From Acidobacteriaceae bacterium (GTDB lineage Bacteria > Acidobacteriota > Terriglobia > Terriglobales > Acidobacteriaceae): a stretch of 59,988 bases of DNA. Of this stretch, positions 8,240 through 17,351 are shown piece by piece (position 1 is the first letter of the stretch; every line of letters begins with the position of its first letter). The translations under genes and the position numbers were made by a program. Location of the stretch: positions 1-59,988 of the forward strand of contig PKXU01000101.1 of assembly GCA_003132445.1 (NCBI GenBank), read 5' to 3'. The notes below the pieces were generated by a model. That model worked only from the letters and a program-made list of their open reading frames with translations. It searched no databases and had not been told where the DNA came from.

Positions 8240-8665
8240 ACCTCAACCAATTGGCAATGGGAAACGGTCAAGAAACTAGCGGCGTATAAGAAACCGCCAA
8301 ACAAGAAGATCGAGACCCTGTACTTCCTCGGAGTGGGATGGCTGCATAGGTCACTTTCAGGTATACGACACACAGAGAAAATGGATAAGTGGTGGGGGCG
8401 AAAAGATTGGCAGAAGCTGAAAGAGATGAAACATATCAAGATCGCCAATCTGGTACGCGATAGATTCGAGAACGAGCTAGGGTATCGATTTGCCGCCGCC
8501 TATCCCATCTACGATAAAGAAAAGGGAAACAGGGTTATGTACTACATGATTCATGCTTCGGACCATGAGGAGGCTCCTACGCTGATGATCCGTGCGCATC
8601 ACAAGGCGGTTAGGTCCTTGCCAAGAGAAGTTCAACAACCTATTCAATTTCCGAACAGTGTGTAG
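8240..8665 (+). pseudogene. C-terminal remnant of a TcmP-like (three-Cys-motif partner) protein
   Basis: About 140 residues survive. MDKWWGRKDWQKLKEMKHIK, RDRFENELGYRFAAAYPIYD and RVMYYMIHASDHEEAPTLMI resemble the C-terminal part of three-Cys-motif partner proteins (TcmP), which normally have 250-400 residues and pair with a Gp37/Gp68-like three-Cys protein. The N-terminal part is missing: the frame begins within the adjacent REP palindrome. No partner gene is present. TcmP function is poorly known, and the family is often found in mobile or defence-rich islands. The family call is from memory of the motif and is moderate. Confidence 0.5.
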
Positions 8666-8787
8666 ATGCCGCGAATTGGGACAACGCGTACGGCCGCACT
8701 AAAGCCGACCGCCAGGGCATCCGAGAGCAGGACGTGGACAGCCTCGTCCACGAATTGCGCGCCTCCGAACGCACCGCCAAAAAGTGA
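8665..8787 (+). other. Possible C-terminal fragment of an unrecognised protein
   Basis: In the frame ending at 8787 the last 41 codons read DAANWDNAYGRTKADRQGI..., then a charged tail HELRASERTAKK. This has amphipathic, protein-like composition, but no start codon or ribosome-binding site opens the frame. It overlaps the end of the TcmP-like remnant and may be the tail of a lost small gene. Confidence 0.25.
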
Positions 8788-9165
8788 TCCGATTTCACCA
8801 AACCTTGCGGTCTCTCCCGGACGCGAATTTTCCACAGGCTTCCACAGTTCGCCCTGTGACGAACAACCTTTACTGAGAATTTCAAACGTGCCAAGGTGGG
8901 ACTATGCATCAGCAATTTTCCAGGAACTTCGGCAGCACTTTCGGATTCGCAGTCTCTGATCGCGCTAAGTCCCTTGTCCGCAATATTTTGCCCGCAAGTC
9001 CTTATTTCCCAAGATTTTACAGAGATGGAGTGATATCTCCGGCTCGTAACTCCAATGAAGCCAAGATCTTAGCCGACCAACGTCAAAAAAAAATTGTATC
9101 GGGATATGCCACTTCCAACGCCGGACGAGCGAGTCGCCCGTCCCCACATGGTCTGTGGAGGTTTG
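8788..9165. other. Decayed intergenic stretch with one REP-like palindrome
   Basis: No convincing gene. Near its end, 9121-9149 carries GGACGAGCGAGTCGCCCGTCC followed by CCACAT, a diverged member of REP family 1. An A9 tract at about 9087 and degraded codon structure elsewhere suggest non-functional DNA. Confidence 0.45.
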
Positions 9166-10335
9166 CTAGATCGGCTTTCCGCGGAAGAAGTAGACCAGTT
9201 CGATGATCAGGATGACGACCACCATCAGCTCCAGGACGAACGCGCGGCTTTGGTTGAACTGGTCGACCATGAAGCGGTAGAGGTCTTCGGCGGTCTGCAG
9301 TTTCTCTTTGACCAGGTCTTTATAGTCGGGCACGCCGACTTTCGACGCGGCCAGTTTGTAGAGGCGCGCAGAGAACATGTCGCTGAGGAACTTGATGGCG
9401 TTGTCGGCGCGCTCGGTCAGTTCGTTCACGTCCAGCAGGACGGTGTGCAGCTTCGATGCGGCCCGCGCCGTGCGCCAGCGCGACCAAAGTCCGGTGCCGC
9501 CGTCTTCGAGGAAGTCGTAGACGTTTTCCAGTTCCTTGGTCATCAGTTCGTCATAATGGCGGAACTCGAGCAACTGCGAGTTCGCGTACTGCAGAAGCTG
9601 GATCGCAGTCTCGGCGCCCTGCGCCGTGTCGTAGATGAAGGCCGCATTCCATCCAATGACCGCCAGATCGCTGGGATAGTAGGAGATGCGGGAGAGCAGA
9701 ATTTCCTGGCGCTCATCATCGGAAAGAGGAACGGTTTCTCCGCGCACGACCTGCGCGATCTCGGTATCATGCGCGTTGAGCAGCTCGTTGGCCGAGGGTG
9801 CGCCTTCCACTTCGCGCACGTGGAAGATGTAGTAATCCTCCTGCAACCACTCGGTGCTGTATGGCTTGACTAACGCCGGGGCCGCGCGCTCGAGCTTCTG
9901 CTTGACCACGCGCAGGGCGAGTTTCTCGAAGTTGGTATCCGAGGTCCAGCGCGAGGAGAGCTGGACGAGCGTCTCCCACTCGCCGGAGAAGGGCAGTTCG
10001 AAGACGAGACTGACGACTCCGTAGTCGTAATACTTGAGCTGGCCTTCGAGGCTCTCGCCAGATTCGAGCACCAGCGGCTCAAGCGTCTCTTCCACCGGAG
10101 TGCGCTGGTAGCGGACGTAGGCGGGCGCCTTCTTGAACTTGGCTTCGGCGCTGCGAGCAGAGAAGAGCTGGCGGAGCACATCGAGGCGGATCTCTTCGCA
10201 AACGTCGTATTGAATGAGGACCAGGACCGATCCGCGCAACGGGCCGACCGCCTGAGGCTGTTGGTCCTGCTGGACCGTGCTGGCCAACTCACGGAATACT
10301 TCGGTGCCGGCCATGGTTGTGACTTCGCGGTTCAT
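9166..10335 (-). CDS. RMD1/DUF155-like protein with C-terminal membrane anchor
   Basis: The protein has 389 residues. The start at MNREVTTMAG is chosen because the upstream in-frame sequence has no protein character. The middle third has LLSRISYYPSDLAVIGWNAAFIYDT, and the C-terminal half is long and helical with LLQYANSQLLEFRHYDELMT and ADNAIKFLSDMFSARLYKLA. The protein ends in one membrane segment, LELMVVVILIIELVYFF, followed by RGKPI. This order (alpha/beta domain, helical bundle, terminal transmembrane helix) is that of the DUF155/RMD1/RMND1 family, in which mitochondrial members support translation. Similarity is weak and bacterial function is unknown. It lies downstream of the FAD/Fe-S gene on the same strand. 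Confidence 0.55.
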   Translation of the reverse strand: MNREVTTMAGTEVFRELASTVQQDQQPQAVGPLRGSVLVLIQYDVCEEIRLDVLRQLFSARSAEAKFKKAPAYVRYQRTPVEETLEPLVLESGESLEGQLKYYDYGVVSLVFELPFSGEWETLVQLSSRWTSDTNFEKLALRVVKQKLERAAPALVKPYSTEWLQEDYYIFHVREVEGAPSANELLNAHDTEIAQVVRGETVPLSDDERQEILLSRISYYPSDLAVIGWNAAFIYDTAQGAETAIQLLQYANSQLLEFRHYDELMTKELENVYDFLEDGGTGLWSRWRTARAASKLHTVLLDVNELTERADNAIKFLSDMFSARLYKLAASKVGVPDYKDLVKEKLQTAEDLYRFMVDQFNQSRAFVLELMVVVILIIELVYFFRGKPI

Positions 10336-10462
10336 AAGAGCGTCCTTGCGGAGTCGCGGGGCGGTGAATGCGGGTTGATGCTTCCTTATTGTTGCAGAAA
10401 AGGGAGCAATGGGAAATGGGGAGACTGTTCCAGAGGTGCAGGAACAGCTAAGTCGTTGGACA

Positions 10463-13400
10463 TCAGCAGCTTCGGGCGAGACGCGCCAGGAGAAACGCTC
10501 CCGCGGCAACAGCTCCAAGGCCGACCGCCGAGCGTTTCATCGAGGAGCGGATTTCGGCTTCGCGCTGCCGGATGAGGGCGGATTCGGGATAGGGCATTGC
10601 CGATTCTGTTGGCTCGATCGCCATTTGCAGGACTTCGGCGAGATGAAGCGCGTGGCGTCCGGTGCCTTGCGCGATCTGTTCGCGGCAACTGAAGCCGTCG
10701 GCGATGATGAGCCATTCCGGCGGAGCTTTCCGCACCGCGGGCAGAAGTTCGAGTTCGCCAATTGCCATGGAAACGTCGTATTTGTCGTGCTCGAAGCCAA
10801 ACGAACCCGCCATGCCGCAACACCCGGGCGCGGGAGATTGAAAGTCGATGCCGATGCGGCGCAGGAGAGACTCTTCGGCGGTCATCTTCATGATTGACTT
10901 GTGATGGCAGTGCCCGTGCAGAAGCGCTTTGCGTTCGAAACGGGGCAAGGAAGAATTTCGTGAATTGTTTTCCAGAAACTCGCTCAACAGAAATGTCTGC
11001 CGCGCCAGCGCTTGCGCGCGTTGGTCGTTTGGGAAAAGGTTGAGCAGTTCGTCGCGAAAGACTGCGACGCAGCTGGGTTCGAGGCCAACCACAGGGATTC
11101 CCGCTTCGATTTCAGGCGACAGCGCGTCGAGGATTTCGAGCAGCAACTCTTGCGCGCGGTCGAGCATGCCAAAATCGTAGAGAGGGCGACCGCAGCAAAG
11201 ATTTGCGCGCGGAAGAACTACGTGATATCCAGCGGCTTCGAGAACATTGACCGCGGCTTTGGCGGTCGCGGGCAGGAAATAGTTGTTGAAGGTGTCGGGC
11301 CACAGGAGAACGGTGCGGCCGTCAGGGGCTGAAGCCCGGTTTCCTTCTTGCGCTTGACGCGGCGCTGAAGCGCCGCTCTTCCACGGCACGGCTGAAGCCG
11401 TGCTCTGATACGAGTCGGACGACGCTCGCTTCGCTTCGCGGGGCGGACGAATGCGTCCGCCCCTACGCGCGTTTGCGTTTCGCGTACGGTGGAACCACTG
11501 CCGGAAAGTTTCAGGAGCGAAGGCCGGGATGCTGCGCTGGTGTGGAATTCCTGCGACCATCTTTGCGACGTCGCGCAAGAACGGCAGTTGTGTCGTCAGA
11601 TTGACCAGGCCTGGCGCATTCGACGCCAGCCGCGCCCACACGTCAATGTTGCCGAAAGCATATGCGCTGCGCGGCCTGAGTCGGCCTTCGTAGTAATGCG
11701 AGAGAAATTCGGCTTTGTAAGTTGCGACGTCAACGCTTACTGGGCAATCGCTCTTGCACCCTTTGCATGCGAGGCAAAGATCAAGCGACTGCTTGACCTC
11801 TTCGCTGCGCCAGCCATTGCGAATGACCGCATCCTCTCGAGCTGGACCCTGCGTCATCTCCCAAAGCAGGTGAGCGCGGCCGCGCGTTGAGTGCTCTTCT
11901 TCGCGTGTCACGCGGTAACTGGGGCACATCACGCCGCCTTCTTCACGGCGGCATTTGCCTACACCGACGCAGCGTAACGCAGCGTGGGACAAGCTGCCAT
12001 GATCGGCGGGAAACTGGAAATGTGTCGTTGGGTCCCAGGGTTCGTAGTTAGGACCGAGGCGAAGATTTTCGTCGAGCTTATATGGCGGCTTTTCAGGCAA
12101 ACCAATGAGCTTGCCGGGATTCATCTTCCAATCCGGATCCCAGGCGGACTTGAACTTGCGAAAGGCCTGCATTAGTTCCGGGCCGAACATTTTGGGAAGC
12201 AGTTCCGCGCGGGCTTGCCCATCGCCATGTTCGCCGGAAAGCGAACCTCCGTAACTGATCACAAGATCCGCAGCTTCTTCCACGAACTTGCGGAATTTGA
12301 TGATTCCTTCTTTCGATTGCAGATCGAAGTTGAGTCGCGTATGCACGCAGGCGTGACCGAAGTGGCCGTAGAGTGAGCCCTTGTAGCCAAACGCCGCCAT
12401 CATTTTTCGAAGGTCGCGAAGGTAGCCGCCGAGTTTTTCGGGAGCGACGGCGGCATCCTCCCAACCTTCCCAGTTCAGCGGTTCGCCGGGGACGTGCGAG
12501 GTCGCGCCCAGACTGGCCTCACGGATTTCCCAGATGCGCTTGGCTTGTGGGCCGGAGAAAAGGCGGATGTTCGGCGGAGTGGTGCTGCGGTTGAGGGCTT
12601 CGATCAAACCGCGAGCTTGAGACTCGGCTTCCAGCGCGGTTTGGCCGCCGAACTCAACCATCAGCCAGCCTCCGCCTTCGGGGAGCAGGGCCAGTCCTTC
12701 AGAATTCATTTCTTTCGTGCGGTTGTAGTAGACCAGAAGATCGTCGAAGCCTTCTAGGCCGATCGGTTTGTGCTCAAGAATTTCCGGGATGTGATCGGCG
12801 CATTGATAGATGTCGGGATAGGCGACGACCAGCAGCACGCGCTCGGGAGGACTCTCGACTAGCCGGCAAGTCGCTTCGAGAACTGTGGCGCATGTGCCTT
12901 CGGAACCGACGAGGGCTCGGGCGAGATGAAAACCGTTTTCCGGCAGCAGGTAATTCAGGTTGTAGCCGGAGACGCGACGGGGGATGGCGGGGAATTTTTT
13001 GCGGATCAGATCTCCGTATTGATCTGCGATCTGCTTCAGCGCGTTGTGGATCTGATTGGCACGGTTCGAGGCGCTGCGGCCCGATACTTCTGGGCCGCTG
13101 GACAGCCGAGGGCGGCTGTCCCCACATGGTTCATCCAGGCTGGCTACGTGAATCAGGTTCTGGCCGACTTTCAGGCGCGCGCCGTTGTAGGTGACGATTT
13201 CTAGTTCTTCAATGTTGTCGTCGGTCTTGCCGGCCATCACGGAGTGGACGCCGCAGGAATTGTTTCCGATCATTCCGCCGATGGTGCAGCGGTCGTGACT
13301 GGCAGGATCGGGCGCGAACGTGAGGTGATGTTTTTCAGCGGCGTTACGCAGCTTGTCGAGAACCACGCCGGGTTGCACGCGGGCGATGCGGCGCACCGGA

Positions 13401-13753
13401 TCGATTTCGAGAATTCTCGCCATGTACTTGGAAAAATCGAGGATCACGGCGACGTTGCAGCACTGGCCGGCAAGCGAGGTGCCGCCGCCGCGACAGAGCA
13501 GAGGCGCTCCGAATTCGCGGCAGACGGAAATCGCGGCCAGAACATCATCGGCATCGTGGGGAAGAACAACTCCGATGGGAATCTGGCGGTAATTCGACCC
13601 GTCGGTCGCATAGAGGGCGCGGCTTCCGTCGTCGAAGCGAACGTCGTCGCGAGCTTTGCGAGGCAGTCGTGTTCGCAGAGCTTCGGCCAGCCCCGAAGCG
13701 TAAGTTCGTGTGGACTTCCGGACCGGCTGAGAACCTGCAGCAGCGTCTTGCAT
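10463..13753 (-). CDS. FAD- and Fe-S-binding oxidoreductase (YdiJ-like D-2-hydroxyacid dehydrogenase)
   Basis: This 1096-residue two-part enzyme is predicted to oxidise a D-2-hydroxyacid such as D-lactate or D-2-hydroxyglutarate. The FAD/PCMH domain (about 40-290) has LCRGGGTSLAGQCCN and CTIGGMIGNNSCG. The FAD-oxidase C-terminal domain follows, with YGHFGHACVHTRLNFD and SLSGEHGDGQAR. Fe-S ligands occur near residue 600 (GVGKCRREEGGVMCPSY) and near 660 (CLACKGCKSDCP). CCG-type modules follow (LEPSCVAVF, HGHCHHKSIMKM, PGCCGMAGSFG). Family members have roughly 1,000 residues, and the excess matches two repeat-derived insertions at about 209-226 and 760-811. The gene begins 12 bases after the zinc-ribbon gene, so the two are probably co-transcribed. 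Confidence 0.85.
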   Translation of the reverse strand: MQDAAAGSQPVRKSTRTYASGLAEALRTRLPRKARDDVRFDDGSRALYATDGSNYRQIPIGVVLPHDADDVLAAISVCREFGAPLLCRGGGTSLAGQCCNVAVILDFSKYMARILEIDPVRRIARVQPGVVLDKLRNAAEKHHLTFAPDPASHDRCTIGGMIGNNSCGVHSVMAGKTDDNIEELEIVTYNGARLKVGQNLIHVASLDEPCGDSRPRLSSGPEVSGRSASNRANQIHNALKQIADQYGDLIRKKFPAIPRRVSGYNLNYLLPENGFHLARALVGSEGTCATVLEATCRLVESPPERVLLVVAYPDIYQCADHIPEILEHKPIGLEGFDDLLVYYNRTKEMNSEGLALLPEGGGWLMVEFGGQTALEAESQARGLIEALNRSTTPPNIRLFSGPQAKRIWEIREASLGATSHVPGEPLNWEGWEDAAVAPEKLGGYLRDLRKMMAAFGYKGSLYGHFGHACVHTRLNFDLQSKEGIIKFRKFVEEAADLVISYGGSLSGEHGDGQARAELLPKMFGPELMQAFRKFKSAWDPDWKMNPGKLIGLPEKPPYKLDENLRLGPNYEPWDPTTHFQFPADHGSLSHAALRCVGVGKCRREEGGVMCPSYRVTREEEHSTRGRAHLLWEMTQGPAREDAVIRNGWRSEEVKQSLDLCLACKGCKSDCPVSVDVATYKAEFLSHYYEGRLRPRSAYAFGNIDVWARLASNAPGLVNLTTQLPFLRDVAKMVAGIPHQRSIPAFAPETFRQWFHRTRNANARRGGRIRPPREAKRASSDSYQSTASAVPWKSGASAPRQAQEGNRASAPDGRTVLLWPDTFNNYFLPATAKAAVNVLEAAGYHVVLPRANLCCGRPLYDFGMLDRAQELLLEILDALSPEIEAGIPVVGLEPSCVAVFRDELLNLFPNDQRAQALARQTFLLSEFLENNSRNSSLPRFERKALLHGHCHHKSIMKMTAEESLLRRIGIDFQSPAPGCCGMAGSFGFEHDKYDVSMAIGELELLPAVRKAPPEWLIIADGFSCREQIAQGTGRHALHLAEVLQMAIEPTESAMPYPESALIRQREAEIRSSMKRSAVGLGAVAAGAFLLARLARSC
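11325..11460. repeat. Cluster of palindromes inside a reading frame (REP family 2 plus a GGGCGGAC hairpin)
   Basis: Four palindromes lie in a row: GGGGCTGAAGCCC, GCGGCGCTGAAGCGCCGC, GCACGGCTGAAGCCGTGC followed by the tail CTCTGATACGA, and GGGCGGACGAATGCGTCCGCCC. The same GCTGAAGC core and CTGATACGA tail occur at 24150-24300 and 40606-40690. The frame of the FAD/Fe-S protein stays open across the cluster. Confidence 0.85.
13076..13127. repeat. Bipartite REP-like palindrome, family 1, inside a reading frame
   Basis: GCGGCCCGATACTTCTGGGCCGC is followed by GGACAGCC...GGCTGTCC and CCACAT. It is read through as about 18 residues (CGDSRPRLSSG and flanks) within the FAD domain of the FAD/Fe-S oxidoreductase, between the flavin-binding segment and the oxidase C-terminal domain. 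Confidence 0.85.
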
Positions 13754-13765
13754 GGGGCCGATTTC

Positions 13766-14428
13766 TTAGTCGGATGATTTCTTGCTCACGTTGGTGATCT
13801 GAAGCTTGGTATTGTCCCCGCTGGGGGTGACGTTGATGGTAATCATATTCTTCTGATTGTTGGAAACGATGGTGCAGCGGTTCTGGTCAGAAGTTGTCAC
13901 CATGGCGCCGGGAAACCTGGATTTGTAGAAGCTGCAAACTTTGTCAGGAGGGTCGCTGGATTCGAAAAGCGCGGTTGCGGTGCGGATATTTCCCATTGAA
14001 ACTGAAGATGCGCCGTTGCGCTGCACTTGCGCTCCAGGGTAAAGATCGACGCCCAAATCTTTCGCGGCCTGGTCAGGATCCTTGGAGGTTTCCACTTCTC
14101 CGAAGGGAGTTTCCACTTTCACGTGATCGCCGTTTTGCGTAATGTGCGCGCGCTTGGCGATGTGATATCCGATGATGCCGACGGTAGCGAGGCCAAGAAT
14201 TCCGAAGCCGATGATCACGGCCACAACGATCAGAATGATTTTGAGAGCACTGCTGCCGGTTGTGGGAGATGGAATCGGCGCAGCCGCAGCGGGAGGGACG
14301 CCAGGAGCGGACGATGCGGCAGCGGCAGTCACAGGAGCAGGTGTGCTGGCGGTAACCGCAGCGCCGCACTTGTTGCAGAACCTCGTGCCTGGGTTGAGCG
14401 TCGCTCCACAAGAATTGCAGAATGCCAT
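13766..14428 (-). CDS. Zinc-ribbon single-pass membrane protein
   Basis: The protein has 220 residues. Residues 2-25 form a zinc ribbon (FCNSCGATLNPGTRFCNKCG). A Pro/Ala/Thr-rich linker (about 27-60) leads to one transmembrane helix (ALKIILIVVAVIIGFGILGL, then ATVGIIGYHI). The extracytoplasmic part contains a domain with DLYPGAQVQRNG and CSFYKSRFPGAMVTTSDQN. Zinc-ribbon/linker/TM proteins of this kind are common in Acidobacteria and have unknown function. The start at 14428 is set by GAGGTG five bases upstream; a GTG two codons earlier would overlap that site. It is the first gene of an apparent unit with the FAD/Fe-S oxidoreductase. Confidence 0.75.
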   Translation of the reverse strand: MAFCNSCGATLNPGTRFCNKCGAAVTASTPAPVTAAAASSAPGVPPAAAAPIPSPTTGSSALKIILIVVAVIIGFGILGLATVGIIGYHIAKRAHITQNGDHVKVETPFGEVETSKDPDQAAKDLGVDLYPGAQVQRNGASSVSMGNIRTATALFESSDPPDKVCSFYKSRFPGAMVTTSDQNRCTIVSNNQKNMITINVTPSGDNTKLQITNVSKKSSD

Positions 14429-14604
14429 AATCACCTCGAGATCGCGTGCTGGGAAAAATCGACGGCGCGAGTATACCGCAGATCAGGGGCTAACGGAGCA
14501 GATCACATCTTCGCGAGATTGATTTCCCATGTCTCGCAAAGGCGGCGAGATATGGGGTACCCCTGCCGGGCTGCGGCCCGGCGGACGGCAAAGGGCGGCC
14601 GTCC

Positions 14605-14668
14605 GCACATAAAGTCACTTCCACATAAAACCATTTCTACACAAAGCCGTTTCTACATAAAGCTGATA
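14605..14668. repeat. Degenerate 15-16-bp tandem repeat downstream of ctaF
   Basis: Four variants of an ACATAAA-centred unit follow each other: CACATAAAGTCACTT, CCACATAAAACCATTT, CTACACAAAGCCGTTT and CTACATAAAGCTGATA. The array begins directly after a REP-like hairpin (GGACGGCAAAGGGCGGCCGTCC, 14581-14602) and lies just beyond the ctaF stop codon. Confidence 0.75.
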
Positions 14669-14676
14669 ATCCGGTT

Positions 14677-14970
14677 CTAGCTCCAGGAGCGCGTGCCATA
14701 GTCGGCCATGGAGAGAAACAGAAGGATGAAGAGAAAGAAAACTGTGGAGATGACGACCAGCTTGAGAAGTTTTTCGTGGGCGCCCTTGATGTGCATAAAA
14801 AATAGAGCCACCAGCAGCGCTTTGACGGTGGCGATGATGAGTGCGACCGCGGCATTGAAGCGGCCCAGTTCGATGTAGGCCGCTTTGTAAGTGATGAAGG
14901 TGCCGAGCAACAGCGCGGCCCACACGCTGAAGTACATTTTCAAGGGCGACGATTTTGAGTGATCAGACAT
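14677..14970 (-). CDS. ctaF: Cytochrome c oxidase subunit IV (small membrane subunit)
   Basis: The protein has 97 residues and three hydrophobic segments (VWAALLLGTFITYKAAYI, AVALIIATVKALLVALFFM and KLVVISTVFFLFILLFLSM). This is the size and pattern of the prokaryotic COX4/CtaF subunit. HIKGAHEKL in the second loop is characteristic of the family. It is the last gene of the oxidase group, 31 bases after ctaE. The subunit has no cofactor and probably stabilises the complex. The tandem repeat at 14605-14668 follows the stop codon. Confidence 0.85.
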   Translation of the reverse strand: MSDHSKSSPLKMYFSVWAALLLGTFITYKAAYIELGRFNAAVALIIATVKALLVALFFMHIKGAHEKLLKLVVISTVFFLFILLFLSMADYGTRSWS

Positions 14971-15001
14971 ATTGCCTCAGAAAACTTCAGAGCTACACGC
15001 C

Positions 15002-15712
15002 TTACGGATGCCGGTCGATTAAATAAAGCAACGGGAACAAATAGATCCACACAATGTCGACGAAGTGCCAGTAAAGCCCGCCGATTTCGATGGGCGTGTG
15101 ATATTCGGGAGTGAAGTGGCCTTTCCAGGCCATGAACAAGAGCCATGCGAACAGACCGAGCCCAATGATCATGTGAAGCGCGTGCAGGCCGGTCATGATG
15201 AAATAAAGAGCAAAGAAGATTTCCGCGTGGCGCGGATTAGCGTATTGATCGGGATGTCCTGGGATAGGAACGTGATCAAAGCTGAAGGATGCGCCGGGAA
15301 CGTGATGCTCTTCGAACTTATCCTTGTACTCATCGGCTTTGATGCCAAGGAAGACTAAACCGAGCAGCATGGTGATCACGAGGCTGATAAGCAGTAGAGA
15401 GCGGCGGGCGGTTTGCGCGGCCCAAACCGCAAGCACGACCGTCAAGCTGCTGCAGATGAGGACGGCGGTGTTGGTTGCGCCGAGCGTGGCGTTGATGGAC
15501 TTGCTGGCGGCACCGAAATCTCCGAAATATGCGCGGCGATAAATCAAATACGCACAGAACAATCCGCCGAAGAACATGACTTCGGTGCCCAAAAAGATCC
15601 ACATACCGAGGCTGGCCGCGTCGCGCTGCTGCTGCGCTTCGGCGAAGTGATGCAGCAGTTCCGGATGGTGCTCTTCCTGGTGGTGAAGGCCGATGAGCGT
15701 GCTATCCGACAA
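15002..15712 (-). CDS. ctaE: Cytochrome c oxidase subunit III
   Basis: This 236-residue membrane subunit III has five or more membrane helices: [20 protein letters not shown] at residues 36-55, then helices around [59 protein letters not shown] and the final [15 protein letters not shown]. The motif [12 protein letters not shown] and the HFVDIVW ending are classic for CtaE. It overlaps the end of ctaD by 11 bases, which implies translational coupling. It holds lipid and supports proton uptake in the haem-copper oxidase and has no redox centre. Confidence 0.95.
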   Translation of the reverse strand: MSDSTLIGLHHQEEHHPELLHHFAEAQQQRDAASLGMWIFLGTEVMFFGGLFCAYLIYRRAYFGDFGAASKSINATLGATNTAVLICSSLTVVLAVWAAQTARRSLLLISLVITMLLGLVFLGIKADEYKDKFEEHHVPGASFSFDHVPIPGHPDQYANPRHAEIFFALYFIMTGLHALHMIIGLGLFAWLLFMAWKGHFTPEYHTPIEIGGLYWHFVDIVWIYLFPLLYLIDRHP

Positions 15713-17351
15713 CTTTGACCTCCTCTCGCCGTGGCTTGTCCAATTCGTCGTAGTTGTAAGCTTCCCAGGTCACGACGGGCTCGGTTTCAAAGTTGAAGGT
15801 TGTAGGCGGTGACGATGTCATCCATTCCAAACCGGCGGCATTCCAGGGATTATCGGGCGCTGGCTTGCCGTAGCGCATGGACCACAGGAAGTAGATCATG
15901 GGGAGCAGATAGCCGACACCGAGCACGGTTGCCCCGGCGGTAGAAAGAACATTCAGTACCTGAAACTCCTGCGGATAGTGGAAGTAGCGGCGCGGCATGC
16001 CAAGGTAGCCGAGAACGAATTGCGGGAAGAAAGTGAGATTGAAGCCGAGAAAAACTATGAGCGCGGCGAGGCGAGCCCAGCTTTCGGGATAGAGCCGGCC
16101 GGAGATTTTCGGCCACCAGAAATGGAGTCCGCCTAAATATCCCATGAGCGCGCCGCCGACCATGATGTAGTGGAAGTGCGCGATGACGAAATAAGTGTCG
16201 GTGACGTGAACGTCGATTCCCAGTGCGGCAAGAAATAGGCCGGTGAGGCCGCCCATGGTGAACAATCCGATGAAGCCGAAAGCGTAGAGCATGGGCGCGT
16301 CGTAGTGGATGGATCCTTTATAGAGAGTGGCCGTCCAGTTGAAAACTTTTACGGCGGAAGGAACGGCGACGGCATAGCTCAGCAAAGAAAAGATGAGCGC
16401 GGAGTAGAGAGAAATTCCGGCGACGAACATGTGGTGCGCCCATACGAGGAATCCGAAGACGGCAATGGCGATCGATGAAAATGCAACGAAACTGTAGCCG
16501 AAGATGCGCTTGCGCGCGAAGCAGGCAATGATCTCGGTGACCACGCCCATCGACGGCAGAATCATGATGTAGACGGCGGGATGAGAGTAGAACCAGAACA
16601 GATGTTGAAAGAGCAGCGGATCGCCACCAAGTTTAGGATCGAAGATGCCAAGATGCAGAGTGCGTTCGACCGCGACCAGCACGATGGTGATGGCGATGAC
16701 GGGAGTGCCGAGGATCTGAATGATGCTGGTGGCGTAATGCGCCCAGATAAACAGAGGCAGGCGCGACCAGGTCATGCCGGGGGCGCGCATGCGATGGATG
16801 GTGACCACGAAATTAAGGCCGGTAAGGATGGAAGAAAATCCGGCGACGAAGATGGAGAGTCCGGCTTCGACGATTTTTGTGTTGGTGAATGCCGTGCTGA
16901 AGGGGGTGTAAAAAGTCCAGCCGGTATCGACGCCGCCGGTCAGTACGCAGTGCATCATCATGACGCCGCCGATGATGTAGAGATACCAACTCAGCAGGTT
17001 GATGCGCGGGAAGGCGAGGTCTTTGGCGCCGATCATCATGGGCACAAGAAAATTGCCCAGCACGGCGGGAATCGATGGGATAAGAAAGAAGAAGACCATG
17101 ACCATGCCGTGCATGGTGAAAAGTTTGTTGTAAGTGTCGGCCTGCACCAGATCGCCGGCAGGAGTGAGCAGTTCCAGACGGATGAGCAGAGCGAAAAAGC
17201 CGCCGATGAAAAAGAAAAAAGTGATTGAGATGAGGTAAAGAAGAGCGATGCGCTTGTGGTCGGTAGTGAACAACCACGAGCCCACTCCGTACTCTTTGTT
17301 CAGATAATTTTCGCGCTCCACGGTTTGAATCGTTGCGGTAGCCATACTCAT
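15702..17351 (-). CDS. ctaD: Cytochrome c oxidase subunit I, A2-type haem-copper oxidase
   Basis: The 549-residue catalytic subunit carries both haems and CuB. The haem-ligand His is in helix 2 ([16 protein letters not shown]). The CuB/Tyr helix is [18 protein letters not shown] (about residue 254), with the covalently linked His-Tyr pair. Then come AHHMF and the haem ligands near [20 protein letters not shown]. The YSHPxV motif, lacking the Glu of XGHPEV enzymes, places it in the A2 subtype of haem-copper oxidases, as in the caa3 oxidase of Rhodothermus marinus. It overlaps ctaC by 4 bases. It acts in the inner membrane as the terminal oxidase fed by alternative complex III. Confidence 0.97.
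   Translation of the reverse strand: MSMATATIQTVERENYLNKEYGVGSWLFTTDHKRIALLYLISITFFFFIGGFFALLIRLELLTPAGDLVQADTYNKLFTMHGMVMVFFFLIPSIPAVLGNFLVPMMIGAKDLAFPRINLLSWYLYIIGGVMMMHCVLTGGVDTGWTFYTPFSTAFTNTKIVEAGLSIFVAGFSSILTGLNFVVTIHRMRAPGMTWSRLPLFIWAHYATSIIQILGTPVIAITIVLVAVERTLHLGIFDPKLGGDPLLFQHLFWFYSHPAVYIMILPSMGVVTEIIACFARKRIFGYSFVAFSSIAIAVFGFLVWAHHMFVAGISLYSALIFSLLSYAVAVPSAVKVFNWTATLYKGSIHYDAPMLYAFGFIGLFTMGGLTGLFLAALGIDVHVTDTYFVIAHFHYIMVGGALMGYLGGLHFWWPKISGRLYPESWARLAALIVFLGFNLTFFPQFVLGYLGMPRRYFHYPQEFQVLNVLSTAGATVLGVGYLLPMIYFLWSMRYGKPAPDNPWNAAGLEWMTSSPPTTFNFETEPVVTWEAYNYDELDKPRREEVKVVG

Noticed and set aside
12774..13127. Open frame beginning MWGQPPSAV on the minus strand
   Set aside because: The start comes from the REP family 1 palindrome, and the frame lies antisense or out of frame to the FAD/Fe-S gene. 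The same start recurs at 8183, 31637 and 42314 from other copies, so it is a repeat artefact.
16581..17228. 215-residue plus-strand open frame opposite ctaD
   Set aside because: It is the antisense shadow of a highly hydrophobic gene, giving Asp/Glu/Lys-rich sequence with no ribosome-binding site; ctaD is certain.
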